A stretch of DNA of 64,000 bases from contig NZ_JAUCZF010000001.1 of NCBI RefSeq assembly GCF_030373245.1, positions 248,001 through 312,000 on the forward strand, written 5' to 3'. The notes beneath the pieces are model-generated. The model saw only the letters and a program-made list of their open reading frames with translations, made no database searches and was not told where the DNA came from. Position numbers and translations under genes: made by a program. Within the stretch, counting starts at the first letter, position 1. Each line of letters starts with the position of its first letter. This document shows, one piece after another, positions 34,785 through 43,952 of the stretch. Source of the stretch: Hydrogenophaga sp. GTDB taxonomy: Bacteria; Pseudomonadota; Gammaproteobacteria; Burkholderiales; Burkholderiaceae_C.

Positions 34785-35684
34785 TCAAGCGTTCTTTTCA
34801 GCAGTGCGCCGGATCGCTTCGTTGATTTCGGCAATCGAGCGCTCGATGGCCGCATCGTCCAGATCTTCGATCGTGGGGTCGGGCACACCCGACTGGATGG
34901 TTGAAGCGAACACGCCGTCTTCAATGTCTTCGGTGGACACACGGGTGGTTCGGAATTCCTCAGTGGTTTCCCACTCCATCGCCAGCACGGTCACGTTGTC
35001 GCAACGAGCGCCACCGCGCTTGAGCGCCATCTCGACCAGCTCAGGCACCGACTGATCCAGCGTGCGGCGAGAGAGCTCGTTCACGATCTCTTCGTCGGTC
35101 ACGGTGCCCCAGAGACCATCGGAACACAGGAGCACCCGATCACCTTGCTGCAGCTGCAGCGGCCCCGAGAGATCGAATACCGGTTTGGCGGGCGATCCCA
35201 GGCAGGTGAACAGGATATTGCGGTTGATGTGTTGGGTGGCGCGACCCAGGTGGGCCTGTTGCTCCATGTAGGAGTGGTCTCGCGTTCGCGTCACCAGCGC
35301 ACCATCGCGCACGATGTACAGGCGCGAATCACCACAATGCACCCAGTGGACATGGTTGCGCTCCATCACCGCCGCTACCAAGGTGGTGCGGGGCGTGTCC
35401 AGCATGCCCTTCTCGGAGGCGTAGCGAATGATCTGGTGGTGCGCCGCCATGGTGGCACTGGAGAGAAACTCCGGCACTTCCTTGACCGTGGGGTTGGCGG
35501 CCTTCTGGAAGTAAGCCGAGAAGGTCTGCAAGGCCAGCTGCGCGGCCATCGCGCCTTCGGGGTGACCGCCCATGCCGTCGGCCAACACAAAAAGGCCCGC
35601 CTCTCGGGTGTAGGCGTAGCCCATGCGGTCTTCGTTGCGCTCGCGTCCGCCCTGCCGACTGATCTGGTAGACCGAAAACTTCAT
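34785..35684 (-). CDS. PP2C-type Ser/Thr protein phosphatase
   Basis: A 299-residue phosphatase. The metal-binding and catalytic motifs are in REGGRERNEDRMGYA-like sequence at the N-terminus (RQGGRERNEDRMGYA), GLFVLADGMGGHPEGAMAA, VHWVHCGDSRLYIVRDGALVTRTRDHSYM, and DRVLLCSDGLWGTVTDEEI plus RCDNVTVLAMEW. These place it in the bacterial PPM/PP2C group that counteracts Hanks-type kinases. It overlaps the kinase gene by four bases and follows it, so the pair forms a reversible phosphorylation unit. About 40 C-terminal residues (STEDIEDGVFAST onward) go beyond the core. Confidence 0.93.
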   Translation of the reverse strand: MKFSVYQISRQGGRERNEDRMGYAYTREAGLFVLADGMGGHPEGAMAAQLALQTFSAYFQKAANPTVKEVPEFLSSATMAAHHQIIRYASEKGMLDTPRTTLVAAVMERNHVHWVHCGDSRLYIVRDGALVTRTRDHSYMEQQAHLGRATQHINRNILFTCLGSPAKPVFDLSGPLQLQQGDRVLLCSDGLWGTVTDEEIVNELSRRTLDQSVPELVEMALKRGGARCDNVTVLAMEWETTEEFRTTRVSTEDIEDGVFASTIQSGVPDPTIEDLDDAAIERSIAEINEAIRRTAEKNA

Positions 35685-36688
35685 TTGAAGCGGGTTCCCG
35701 CTGCGGTGGACTTGCGTGCCGACTTTTTGTTGTCAGACACGATGTTGTCGAACTGCAACCGCATTTTTTCCGCTACCGTGAGCTTGGTGTAGCTGCGCTC
35801 GGTTTCTCGGCTCAATTCCTTTTGCAGCGCAAAGACCGACTGGGGACGGGACAGCGGATCGAGCGACATGCACCATTCGACCACTTCGATGAGGTTGTCC
35901 GAATAGACGCCGCGCAAGCGGGACAGGGCCAGCGACAAACGGTCTTTCTCCAGCCGCTGGGGCGCGTCGTTGGGTGGATAGCCCTGCATGCTGGCGTAGA
36001 TGCAGGCGCCAATGGCGTAGATGTCGGTCCAGGGGCCCATGCTGGAATCGCGCCGGTACATCTCGGGCGCGGCAAAGCCCGGCGTGTACATCGGGCGGAT
36101 GAAATTGCCCTCTTTGCTGAGTACTTCGCGGGCAGCGCCAAAGTCGATCAGCACAGAACGGTTGTCGTCGGTGACAAAGACGTTGGCCGGCTTGATGTCC
36201 AGATGCAGCATCTTGTGCTGGTGCACGATGCGCAGTCCGCGCAGAATTTCGTCGTACAGCGAGCGAATGGTGGACTCGCGAAACACCTTCTGCTTCTTGA
36301 GCTCGCGCGCGGTGATGATGAATTCCTGCAGGGAAGCGCCCTCCAGGTAGTTCATCACCATGTAAACGGTCTCGTTCTCACGAAAGAAATTGAGCACGCT
36401 GACCACCGAGGCATGGGAGATCTGCGCCAGCGCACGCCCCTCCTCAAAGAAGCTCTTGAGGCCCAGGCGGTAGAGCGAGAGTTTTTCGGGCTGCACCTGC
36501 GGCAGCAATTCGCCAGGTCCCCGGCTGGCCAGGGAGGACGGCAGGTATTCCTTGACGGCGACCTGCTGGCCTTCGGTGTCGACCGCGAGGTAAACCACGC
36601 CGAATCCGCCCGCAGCCAGCTTGCGGACAATGCGGTAACCGCCAATCACGGTGTCCGGCGGCAGCGGAGCGGGTTTGACCTTTGACAT
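35681..36688 (-). CDS. Hanks-type Ser/Thr protein kinase
   Basis: A 335-residue kinase with no membrane segment. The glycine loop is KLAAGGFGVVYLAVD, the lysine is in QVAVKEYLP, the catalytic loop is MLHLDIKPANVFV, and the metal motif is LIDFGAARE. The catalytic loop reads H-L-D where most kinases have H-R-D, so it is a non-RD form that would not rely on activation-loop phosphorylation. The APE-like motif is PGFAAPEMYRR. A C-terminal lobe (LRGVYSDNLIEVVEWCMSLDPLSRPQSV) follows. It is divergent from yicC (62 bases) and overlaps the phosphatase gene. Confidence 0.93.
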   Translation of the reverse strand: MSKVKPAPLPPDTVIGGYRIVRKLAAGGFGVVYLAVDTEGQQVAVKEYLPSSLASRGPGELLPQVQPEKLSLYRLGLKSFFEEGRALAQISHASVVSVLNFFRENETVYMVMNYLEGASLQEFIITARELKKQKVFRESTIRSLYDEILRGLRIVHQHKMLHLDIKPANVFVTDDNRSVLIDFGAAREVLSKEGNFIRPMYTPGFAAPEMYRRDSSMGPWTDIYAIGACIYASMQGYPPNDAPQRLEKDRLSLALSRLRGVYSDNLIEVVEWCMSLDPLSRPQSVFALQKELSRETERSYTKLTVAEKMRLQFDNIVSDNKKSARKSTAAGTRFK

Positions 36689-36749
36689 AATTCAAGCGGG
36701 TTCCGTAACGCCTTGTTGTGGACCTCTCAACCTGATCGGACGCATCTCC

Positions 36750-37685
36750 ATGGCAGTTTACAGCATGACCGGCTACGCCACAGCCCAGCTAGGCGGGCCG
36801 TCTGCCGGGGTTGCCGCCGAGCCTGGACCAGCGGTCGGCATGGAATTGCGATCGGTCAACAGCCGCTTCCTGGACATCAGTTTCAAGCTCGCTGACGACC
36901 TGCGCAGCGCCGAACCGGCCTTGCGCGAATTGATTACCAGCCAGCTCAAGCGCGGCAAGGTCGAAGTGCGCGCCTGGGTTGAAGGCCGCCAGGACGCCAG
37001 CGTGCGCTCGCCCGGTGCGGCCGATTTGCAGAAGCTGGTGAGTCTTCAAGACCAAGTGCGCGCCTGGCTGCCAACAGCCCATCCGCTTTCGGTGGCCGAA
37101 GTGCTGGCACTGACGGCGCGCCCCACCAGCCACAGCGGCGCCATGCATGCACAGGTGGTCGAGCTGGGCGAGACGACTCTGAAATCGCTGGTGGCTGCGC
37201 GCGAACGCGAAGGGCGGCGCCTGGCCAGCATGTTGCTTGACCGCCTGCAGCAGCTGCGGCAGCTGGCCAAAGACGCTCAGCCGCTGATTCCACAATTGGT
37301 GGCGCAGCAGCGCCAGCGCTTCATTGACCGCTGGAATGAGGCCCTGGCCGCTTCGTCGGCCGATCCATCCACCTCTGGCAGCATGGGCAATGCAGTCACC
37401 GGCGACATGGCCCGCGACCGGGCTCTGACAGAAGCCACCGCTTTCGCCATCCGCATCGATGTGGCCGAGGAACTGACTCGGCTGGACTCGCACCTGACCG
37501 AAATCGAGCGGCTGCTGAAAAAGGGCGCCGAGGTGGGCAAACGGCTTGACTTCCTGATCCAGGAACTGCACCGGGAAGCGAACACCATGGGCTCCAAGTC
37601 GTCGAGCCTGGAACTTACCCGCATATCGGTGGACATGAAGGTGCTGATTGAGCAGATGCGCGAACAGGTGCAGAACATCGAGTAG
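36750..37685 (+). CDS. yicC: YicC family endoribonuclease-like protein
   Basis: A 311-residue protein beginning MAVYSMTGYATAQLG, the hallmark YicC start. VGMELRSVNSRFLDISFKLADDLR, the internal coiled region, and the C-terminal DUF1732-type end (RLDSHLTEIERLLKKGAEVGKRLDFLIQELHREANTMGSKSSSLELTRISVDMKVLIEQMREQVQNIE) match the family. YicC proteins act as endoribonucleases in E. coli and B. subtilis. It sits 60 bases before gmk, the usual partnership, and divergent from the kinase/phosphatase pair. Confidence 0.94.
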   Translation: MAVYSMTGYATAQLGGPSAGVAAEPGPAVGMELRSVNSRFLDISFKLADDLRSAEPALRELITSQLKRGKVEVRAWVEGRQDASVRSPGAADLQKLVSLQDQVRAWLPTAHPLSVAEVLALTARPTSHSGAMHAQVVELGETTLKSLVAAREREGRRLASMLLDRLQQLRQLAKDAQPLIPQLVAQQRQRFIDRWNEALAASSADPSTSGSMGNAVTGDMARDRALTEATAFAIRIDVAEELTRLDSHLTEIERLLKKGAEVGKRLDFLIQELHREANTMGSKSSSLELTRISVDMKVLIEQMREQVQNIE

Positions 37686-37745
37686 CCCTGAACGCGCCAA
37701 CTTTTCGTCTTGAACCTGCGCCACTGAGCTGAACTGACTGTTGAT

Positions 37746-38366
37746 ATGGACTATCCCGGAAACCTGTATGTCGTGGCAGCGCCCAGCGGCGCTGGCAAGT
37801 CGAGTCTGGTGAAGGCCTTGATGGAGCTGGATTCACGCGTCGTTCCATCGATCTCCCACACCACGCGGGCGCCGCGGGGCCAGGAGTTCCATGGGCGCGA
37901 GTACTACTTCGTGAGCCAGGACACCTTTGACCAGATGGTGATCCAGCAGGCGTTTCTGGAATGGGCCGAGGTCCACGGCAACCGGTATGGAACGTCCAAG
38001 CAGGTGATCGAGCAGCGCATGGCTCAAGGCGCCGATGTGGTGCTGGAGATCGACTACCAGGGCGCGATCCAGGTCAAACGCATTTTTCCGAATGCAGTCC
38101 TGGTGTTCATCCTGCCCCCCAGCCTGGAAGAACTGCGTTCGCGCCTGGAGCGACGGGCAGAAGACAGCGCCGATGTGATCGAGCTTCGCCTGCAGAACGC
38201 CGCCACCGAGATGCGGCACGCGCACGAGTTCGACTTCGTTATAATCAATGAGTTATTCGACCGGGCTCTGTTTGATCTCAAGGCCATCGTACACGCCCAA
38301 CGCCTGAAATTTGCCGCCCAGCGCATCGCTCGCGGCGATACCTTCAAGGCGCTCAACATCCCCTGA
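37746..38366 (+). CDS. gmk: Guanylate kinase
   Basis: A 206-residue enzyme converting GMP to GDP. The P-loop [14 protein letters not shown] is near residue 12, followed by [23 protein letters not shown] (GMP-binding region), [54 protein letters not shown] and [21 protein letters not shown]. The length and order are standard. It sits between yicC and rpoZ. Confidence 0.98.
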   Translation: MDYPGNLYVVAAPSGAGKSSLVKALMELDSRVVPSISHTTRAPRGQEFHGREYYFVSQDTFDQMVIQQAFLEWAEVHGNRYGTSKQVIEQRMAQGADVVLEIDYQGAIQVKRIFPNAVLVFILPPSLEELRSRLERRAEDSADVIELRLQNAATEMRHAHEFDFVIINELFDRALFDLKAIVHAQRLKFAAQRIARGDTFKALNIP

Positions 38367-38390
38367 ACCCTGTTTCCACCGGAGCCCACC

Positions 38391-38594
38391 ATGGCACGCA
38401 TCACCGTCGAAGACTGTCTTCTTCAAATTCCCAACCGCTTTCAGCTGGTCTTGGCCGCGACCTACCGTGCCCGCATGCTGAGCCAGGGACACGCACCCAA
38501 AATCGAAAGCAAAAACAAGCCGGCCGTGACCGCCCTGCGCGAGATCGCCGACGGCAAGGTTGGACTGGAAATGCTCAAGAAGGTGCCGCTCTGA
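38391..38594 (+). CDS. rpoZ: RNA polymerase omega subunit
   Basis: A 67-residue protein: [34 protein letters not shown], then [22 protein letters not shown]. This is the complete omega subunit, which helps assemble core RNA polymerase and forms part of a ppGpp-binding site. It starts 24 bases after gmk and is followed by a strong terminator, with spoT beyond it. Confidence 0.98.
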   Translation: MARITVEDCLLQIPNRFQLVLAATYRARMLSQGHAPKIESKNKPAVTALREIADGKVGLEMLKKVPL

Positions 38595-38611
38595 GCGCCT
38601 GGTCTTCCTCC

Positions 38612-38642
38612 CAAAAAACACCGCTGAGCGGTGTTTTTTTTT
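38612..38642 (+). terminator. Rho-independent terminator after rpoZ
   Basis: ACACCGC (38618-38624) pairs with GCGGTGT (38628-38634) around TGA; A residues before and T residues after extend the stem and supply the U-run to 38642. Confidence 0.9.
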
Positions 38643-38729
38643 GCCTGCCCAGAGCCGTTGCAACAGCACGATAAGGACTTCAGGCGGAGACCAGCAGCGC
38701 AAGGAGCGCTGCCGCGCTAAAGTAGCGTC

Positions 38730-40988
38730 ATGAGTCTCATGGTCGACACCTCCTCGCCCGAGCTGCCTGTGCCCCAGGCACGCCCGGCAGACAGCGCGGC
38801 TGCGGCCAGCTTTGCCGCGCTGGTGGGCAAGCTCGACTACCTCGGCCCGGACGACATTGAGCACATTCGTCAGGCGTACCGCTTTGCGGACGAGGCCCAC
38901 CTGGGCCAGCTGCGCAAGAACGGCGACCCCTACATCACGCACCCGATCGCGGTGGCGGCGCAATGTGCCGAGTGGAAGCTGGACGCGCAGGCGATGATGG
39001 CTGCGCTGATGCACGATGCCATCGAAGACTGCGGCGTGACCAAGGAAGATCTGGTCCAGCGCTTCGGTGCGCCGGTGGCCGAGCTGGTGGATGGCCTGAC
39101 CAAGCTGGAGAAACTCGAGTTCGACACCCGAGAGCAAAACCAGGCCGAGTCGTTTCGAAAAATGCTGCTGGCGATGGCCAAGGATGTGCGCGTCATCCTG
39201 ATCAAGCTGGCCGACCGCACGCACAACATGCGCACCATGGGTGACATGCCGCGCGACAAGTGGCAGCGCATCAGCAGCGAAACGCTGGAAATTTACGCAC
39301 CCATCGCCCATCGCCTGGGGCTGAATTTCACTTACCGCGAGCTGCAGGAACTGGCCTTTCGCTTTTTGCACCCGTGGCGTTTTGAGGTACTGGACAAAGC
39401 GCTCAACAAATCGCGCCACCGCCGTAGGGATCTGATCGAGCGGGTGAAGGAAGAGGTGGAGAAGCTGTTCATCGGGCACGGCTTGCAGGTGCGCATCATC
39501 GGGCGCGAGAAGACGCTGTATTCGGTCTACCGGAAGATGGACAGCAAGCATTTGTCGTTCTCCCAGGTGACCGATATCTACGGCTTTCGCATCATCGTGC
39601 CCGAGCTCACCGACTGCTACACGGGTATGGGTATCCTCCACCAGCTTTACAAGCCGGTGCCGGGAAAATTTCGCGACTATGTGGCCATTCCCAAGGTCAA
39701 CGGCTACCAGTCGCTTCACACCACGTTGATCGGGCCGTTCGGCACCAACATCGAGTTCCAGCTGCGGACCCACGCCATGGACGTGGTGGCTGAATCGGGC
39801 GTGGCCGCCCACTGGCTCTACAAGGCCAGCGAGCCTGGCAGCGACACGTCGCAGCGCCTGGGCACGCAATGGCTGCAGTCGCTGCTCGACATCCAGCAGG
39901 AAACGCACGATGCCGCTGAATTCTGGGACCACATCAAGATTGACCTGTTTCCAGATGCGGTGTACGTGTTCACCCCACAGAGCAAGATTCTCTCGTTGCC
40001 CCGTGGTGCGACCGTGATGGACTTCGCCTACGCCATTCACAGTGGTGTGGGAAACCGCGCGGTGTCAGCACGCATCAACGGCGAAGAAGCGCCGCTGCGC
40101 ACCGAGCTCAACAACGGTGACGTGGTCGAGATCATCACCGGCGACCACGCCGAGCCCAATCCGGCCTGGCTTTCGTTCGTCAAGACGGGCCGAGCGCGCT
40201 CCAAGATCCGCCACCACCTGAAGACCCTGGCTCAGGAGGAGTCTCACCTATTGGGCGAGCGCATGCTGACCCAGGCCCTGCGCTTCGAAGGCATTGCACA
40301 GCTGCCCAGCGAAGATGGCGAACACAAGGCGGCGTGGGAAAAGCTGTTGCGTTTTACCGGCAATCAGTCTCGCGGCGAGCTGCTGTCGGACATCGGCATG
40401 GGCAAGCGCATCGCCAGCATGGTGGGCAAGAAAATGGCGGTGTTGCTGTCAGAAAGTGGCCTCAAGCCCGATGCGCTGCTTATCAGCCACGAGCGCTACG
40501 CCAGCGGGCGCGAGGACTCGGCGTTGCAGGGCGTGGTCACCCTCGACGGCAGCGAGGGTGTGTCGGTCAAGTACGCCAACTGCTGCAAGCCGATTCCGGG
40601 TGACCGCATCGTGGGCTACCTGGGTCGCGGTGAAGGCCTGATGGTGCACGCAGAAGACTGTCCCACCGGTAAGCGCCTCCTTCTGCGCGACAGCGAGCGC
40701 TTTCTTCAAGTGGAATGGGCAGACGAACCCGTGCGCGCCTTCGAGACTGTGGTCACCATCACCGTCACCAACGGCAAAGGGGTGTTGGCGCGTGTGGCGT
40801 CGGCCATGGCCGCAGCCGAGGCCGACATCACCCACGTGGACATGGGGGATGAGCCCGCGCAGAATGCCACCGACATCCGATTCACCGTAGCAGTCCGTGA
40901 CAGGCAGCACCTGGCCGCGGTGCTGCGCAGCCTCAAGCGCACGGCGTCTGTCCTCAGGGCGCAGCGCGCCAAGAACATGAGGCCTTGA
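38730..40988 (+). CDS. spoT: Bifunctional (p)ppGpp synthetase/hydrolase
   Basis: A 752-residue Rel/Spo homologue. The N-terminal HD hydrolase domain is intact (MMAALMHDAIEDCGVTKEDL and ADRTHNMRTM). The synthetase domain follows (GREKTLYSVYRKM, FRDYVAIPKVNGYQSLHTTLIGPFG). A TGS domain (YVFTPQSKILSLPRGATVMDFAYAIHS), a cysteine-containing region (VKYANCCKPIPGDRIVGYL) and a C-terminal ACT domain (TVTNGKGVLARVASAMAAAEADITHV) complete it. Intact HD residues make hydrolysis likely, hence spoT rather than relA. The ATGs at 38730 and 38739 are both possible starts. It ends one base before the convergent greB. Confidence 0.95.
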   Translation: MSLMVDTSSPELPVPQARPADSAAAASFAALVGKLDYLGPDDIEHIRQAYRFADEAHLGQLRKNGDPYITHPIAVAAQCAEWKLDAQAMMAALMHDAIEDCGVTKEDLVQRFGAPVAELVDGLTKLEKLEFDTREQNQAESFRKMLLAMAKDVRVILIKLADRTHNMRTMGDMPRDKWQRISSETLEIYAPIAHRLGLNFTYRELQELAFRFLHPWRFEVLDKALNKSRHRRRDLIERVKEEVEKLFIGHGLQVRIIGREKTLYSVYRKMDSKHLSFSQVTDIYGFRIIVPELTDCYTGMGILHQLYKPVPGKFRDYVAIPKVNGYQSLHTTLIGPFGTNIEFQLRTHAMDVVAESGVAAHWLYKASEPGSDTSQRLGTQWLQSLLDIQQETHDAAEFWDHIKIDLFPDAVYVFTPQSKILSLPRGATVMDFAYAIHSGVGNRAVSARINGEEAPLRTELNNGDVVEIITGDHAEPNPAWLSFVKTGRARSKIRHHLKTLAQEESHLLGERMLTQALRFEGIAQLPSEDGEHKAAWEKLLRFTGNQSRGELLSDIGMGKRIASMVGKKMAVLLSESGLKPDALLISHERYASGREDSALQGVVTLDGSEGVSVKYANCCKPIPGDRIVGYLGRGEGLMVHAEDCPTGKRLLLRDSERFLQVEWADEPVRAFETVVTITVTNGKGVLARVASAMAAAEADITHVDMGDEPAQNATDIRFTVAVRDRQHLAAVLRSLKRTASVLRAQRAKNMRP

Positions 40989-41552
40989 TCAGGCTGAGCC
41001 AGTACCGGCTGGGTAGCTCACGGACAGCACTTCCAGCTCCTGCGGTCCATCGGGCAGCACCAACCTGACCACATCGCCCTCGCGGGCCTTGATCAGCGCG
41101 CGTGCGACTGGCGAAATCCAGCTGATCTGCCCCTGGCTGGTGTCGGCCTCGTCCACGCCCAGGATGGTGACCTGAGTCTCACATCCTTCGCCATCGAGGT
41201 AGACCACGGTCGCACCAAAGAACACCTGGTCAGAGCCGTGATGCAACGAAGGATTCACCACCTCGGCGATTTCCAGGCGCCCGGTCAGAAAGCGGATGCG
41301 CCGGTCAATCTCGCGCAGCCGTTTCTTGCCATACAGGTAGTCTCCGTTCTCCGAACGGTCACCATTGCTGGCGGCCCAGTGCACGATGTCGACAATGCGG
41401 GGCCGCTCGTCGTCGATCAGGTTCATGAGTTCGGCGCGCAGTCGCTCGTAGCCACCCCGGGTGATGTAATTCTTGCCATCGGGCGCGAGCGGCGGCGCTG
41501 ACGGCAAATCGTCGTCTTCTGGGTCGGTTTCTCGGGTGAAGGCCTTGCTCAT
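40989..41552 (-). CDS. greB: Transcription elongation factor GreB
   Basis: A 187-residue factor that rescues backtracked RNA polymerase. After an acidic leader (MSKAFTRETDPEDDDLP) comes NYITRGGYERLRAELMNLIDDERPRIVDIVHWAASNGDRSENGDYLYGKKRLREIDRRIRFLTGRL, the coiled-coil finger with its acidic tip, then the FKBP-like C-terminal domain (FFGATVVYLDGEGCETQVTILGVDEAD). The ATG at 41552 gives the normal GreB length; the frame remains open further upstream only through the tRNA-Arg gene. It is convergent with spoT. Confidence 0.95.
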   Translation of the reverse strand: MSKAFTRETDPEDDDLPSAPPLAPDGKNYITRGGYERLRAELMNLIDDERPRIVDIVHWAASNGDRSENGDYLYGKKRLREIDRRIRFLTGRLEIAEVVNPSLHHGSDQVFFGATVVYLDGEGCETQVTILGVDEADTSQGQISWISPVARALIKAREGDVVRLVLPDGPQELEVLSVSYPAGTGSA

Positions 41553-41603
41553 GAGGTGGAGGATGGTGACACGATGGGCCAGAACCAGCCAAGCGCAGGA
41601 CCC

Positions 41604-41639
41604 AAAGAAAAAGCCTGCAGCTTGTGGCTGCAGGCTTTT
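41604..41639 (-). terminator. Rho-independent terminator of the tRNA pair
   Basis: On the minus strand AAAAGCCTGCAGC and GCTGCAGGCTTTT form a 13-bp stem (41609-41621 with 41627-41639), followed by a T-rich tract. It sits directly after tRNA-Arg and before greB. Confidence 0.88.
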
Positions 41640-41643
41640 CATA

Positions 41644-41720
41644 TGGTGCGGCTGGCAGGAATTGAACCCACGACCCCTTGGTTCGTAGCCAAGTACTCTA
41701 TCCAACTGAGCTACAGCCGC
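41644..41720 (-). tRNA. tRNA-Arg (anticodon ACG)
   Basis: A 77-base cloverleaf including CCA. The acceptor GCGGCTG pairs with CAGCCGC, the anticodon stem-loop is CTTGGCTACGAACCAAG with ACG as anticodon (A34 expected to become inosine), and the T-arm is GTGGGTTCAATTCCTGC-like. It is downstream of the CAT tRNA and cotranscribed with it. Confidence 0.97.
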
Positions 41721-41749
41721 TAAGCCTCATATTATAACCAGATTTCGGG

Positions 41750-41826
41750 TGGTAGGCCGTGTTGGACTTGAACCAACGACCAAAGGATTATGAGTCCTCT
41801 GCTCTGACCAACTGAGCTAACGGCCC
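41750..41826 (-). tRNA. tRNA with CAT anticodon (Ile2 or elongator Met)
   Basis: A 77-base cloverleaf including CCA with the anticodon loop CTCATAA in GAGGACTCATAATCCT. CAT is read as Met, or as Ile(AUA) after TilS adds lysidine. The body, with GGTCGTTGGTTCAAGTCC in the variable and T-arms and no initiator-type three G-C pairs, resembles tRNA-Ile2 somewhat more than elongator tRNA-Met. The first pair is G1-U72. Identity stays open between the two; it is not the initiator. Confidence 0.9.
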
Positions 41827-41851
41827 GCAAGCTTAATTGTAGGCGCTGGGT

Positions 41852-42877
41852 TCAGCCGCCCTTGCTGTGGCTCAGCGCATTGCTCACCAGCTTGGCCGTG
41901 ACGTCCACGATCTGGATCATGCGCTCATAGGGCATGCGCTGCGGGCCGATCACGCCCAGCGTACCCACCACCTGACCGTCCACCTCGTAGGGCGCAGTCA
42001 CTACCGAGAGGCCTTCGTACGGCACGACCTGGCTTTCACCGCCGATGTAGATGCGCACACCATCGGCCTGGGCCGACACGTCGAGCAGCCGCAACAACTG
42101 CGTCTTCTGCTCGAACAGGTCGAACATGCGACGCAGGTTGCTCATGTCGCTGGAGAATTCGCTGACCGACAGCAGGTTGCGTTCGCCAGCCACCACCACC
42201 TCATCTTGCTCGGACGGATCGTCGGGGCTCACATCCACAGCGGCACGCATCAGGTCGGCAATTTCGCCGCGCAACCGGTCCACCTCGACCTTGAGCCGCT
42301 CACGCACCGCTTCCATGGTCAGCCCAGCGTAGTGCGCATTCAGGAAGTTCGCCGCCTCCAGCAGCTGCGACTGGGTGAAGTCGGTCTGGGTGTGGATGAT
42401 GCGGTTCTGCACGTCGCCATCGGGCGACACGATGATCACCAGCACGCGCCGATCAGACAGGCTCAGGAACTCGATGTGACGAAACACCGAGCTGCGCCGC
42501 GGCGCCATCACCACGCCCACAAATTGCGACAGATTCGACAACATGTTGGCCGCGTGGCTGATCACGCGCTGCGGCTGGCCCGCTTCGATCCCAGGACTGG
42601 AGATGTCGCTGGGCACACTGAGCTTCTCACGCCGCACGGTCAGCATGGCGTCGACAAACAGCCGATAACCTCGTGCGGTGGGAATGCGCCCGGCCGAAGT
42701 GTGTGGACTGGCGATCAGCCCCAACTCTTCCAGGTCGCTCATCACGTTGCGGATGGTCGCCGGTGACAGCTCCATGCCAGCCGCTTTGGCCAGGGTGCGC
42801 GAGCCCACGGGTTGCCCGTCGGCGATGTAACGCTCGACCAGGGTCTTGAGCAGCAGATTGGCGCGGTCGTCCAGCAT
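41852..42877 (-). CDS. hrcA: Heat-inducible transcription repressor HrcA
   Basis: A 341-residue repressor of chaperonin genes that binds CIRCE operators. The N-terminal winged helix reads [69 protein letters not shown], which is diagnostic. The C-terminal GAF-like dimer domain includes [74 protein letters not shown]. It is divergent from nadK across 96 bases; I see no CIRCE inverted repeat in that spacer. Confidence 0.96.
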   Translation of the reverse strand: MLDDRANLLLKTLVERYIADGQPVGSRTLAKAAGMELSPATIRNVMSDLEELGLIASPHTSAGRIPTARGYRLFVDAMLTVRREKLSVPSDISSPGIEAGQPQRVISHAANMLSNLSQFVGVVMAPRRSSVFRHIEFLSLSDRRVLVIIVSPDGDVQNRIIHTQTDFTQSQLLEAANFLNAHYAGLTMEAVRERLKVEVDRLRGEIADLMRAAVDVSPDDPSEQDEVVVAGERNLLSVSEFSSDMSNLRRMFDLFEQKTQLLRLLDVSAQADGVRIYIGGESQVVPYEGLSVVTAPYEVDGQVVGTLGVIGPQRMPYERMIQIVDVTAKLVSNALSHSKGG

Positions 42878-42973
42878 CGAGCCATTTTAAGGACAAGGTC
42901 ACGGCCGTGGCGCTCCTTGCGGCAAGGGTTTCCGGGGAGCCGTCAACAGGCGCACGCATGTTGTAATCCGGCG

Positions 42974-43891
42974 ATGAACCCGTCTGCTCCAGCCCGCTTC
43001 GCACTGGCCGCCATGCCAAGCGGGCTGCGCTTTGGGCACGTGGTCATCATCGGCAAGTACCAGGCGCCCGGCTCGCGCCACGCGGTCGAAGAGATTGCTC
43101 ACTTTCTGCACGATGAGGGGTGTGAGGTCTCATTGGAGCGCGATACCGCCCTCAACACGGGCCTGAACCAGTACCCAGCGCTCGACGTGGCCGCCATGGG
43201 CAGTGCCTGCGACCTGGCCCTGGTGGTCGGAGGCGACGGCACCATGCTCGGAGTCGGACGGCAGCTGGCGCGCCATGGCCTGCCACTGGTGGGCGTGAAC
43301 CAGGGCCGGCTGGGTTTCATCACCGACATCCCTTTCGAGACCTTTCGCGATTCGCTGCGCCCCATCCTGCACGGTGCATACGAAGAAGACGCGCGTGCCC
43401 TCATGGCAGCGTCGGTCTGGCGCGACGGGCGCTGCGTGTTCGAGGCCACCGCCCTCAACGACGTGGTGGTCAACCGGGGTGGCGTGGCCAGCATGATCGA
43501 ATTGCGGGTGGAGGTGGACGGGCATTTTGTGGCCAACCAACGGGCTGATGGCCTGATCATCGCGTCCCCCACGGGTTCCACCGCCTACGCGCTGTCGGCC
43601 GGCGGACCGCTGCTGCACCCGTCCATCGCTGGCTGGGTGCTGGTGCCCATCGCGCCCCACACCTTGTCCAACCGGACCATCGTGCTGCCGTCGCACAGCG
43701 AGATCGCTGTCGAGATCGTCTCGGGCAAAGACGCCAGTGCCAATTTCGACATGCAGTCGCTCACCAGCCTGCTGCATGGCGACCGCATCGTCGTGCGCCG
43801 CTCGGAGCATGCGCTGCGCCTGCTGCACCCGGTGGGCTGGAGTTACTTCGACACGCTGCGAAAGAAACTTCACTGGAACGAAGGCGCCTGA
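42974..43891 (+). CDS. nadK: NAD kinase
   Basis: A 305-residue enzyme that phosphorylates NAD to NADP. The signatures are [39 protein letters not shown] (GGDGT motif), [53 protein letters not shown] and the C-terminal barrel. The start at 42974 ([21 protein letters not shown]) is chosen; an internal Met at residue 14 could also serve. It lies 61 bases before recN in the common hrcA/nadK/recN order. Confidence 0.96.
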   Translation: MNPSAPARFALAAMPSGLRFGHVVIIGKYQAPGSRHAVEEIAHFLHDEGCEVSLERDTALNTGLNQYPALDVAAMGSACDLALVVGGDGTMLGVGRQLARHGLPLVGVNQGRLGFITDIPFETFRDSLRPILHGAYEEDARALMAASVWRDGRCVFEATALNDVVVNRGGVASMIELRVEVDGHFVANQRADGLIIASPTGSTAYALSAGGPLLHPSIAGWVLVPIAPHTLSNRTIVLPSHSEIAVEIVSGKDASANFDMQSLTSLLHGDRIVVRRSEHALRLLHPVGWSYFDTLRKKLHWNEGA

Positions 43892-43952
43892 TTTCCCGGT
43901 CAGAATAGTGGCTTCGTTCCGTCCTGCCCGGACCTGCCAACGTCCCCGCTTC

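Noticed and set aside
38253-40040. Very long minus-strand frame (595 codons) opposite spoT
   Set aside because: It mirrors the codon pattern of spoT in GC-rich DNA and shows no protein family; spoT on the plus strand is complete.
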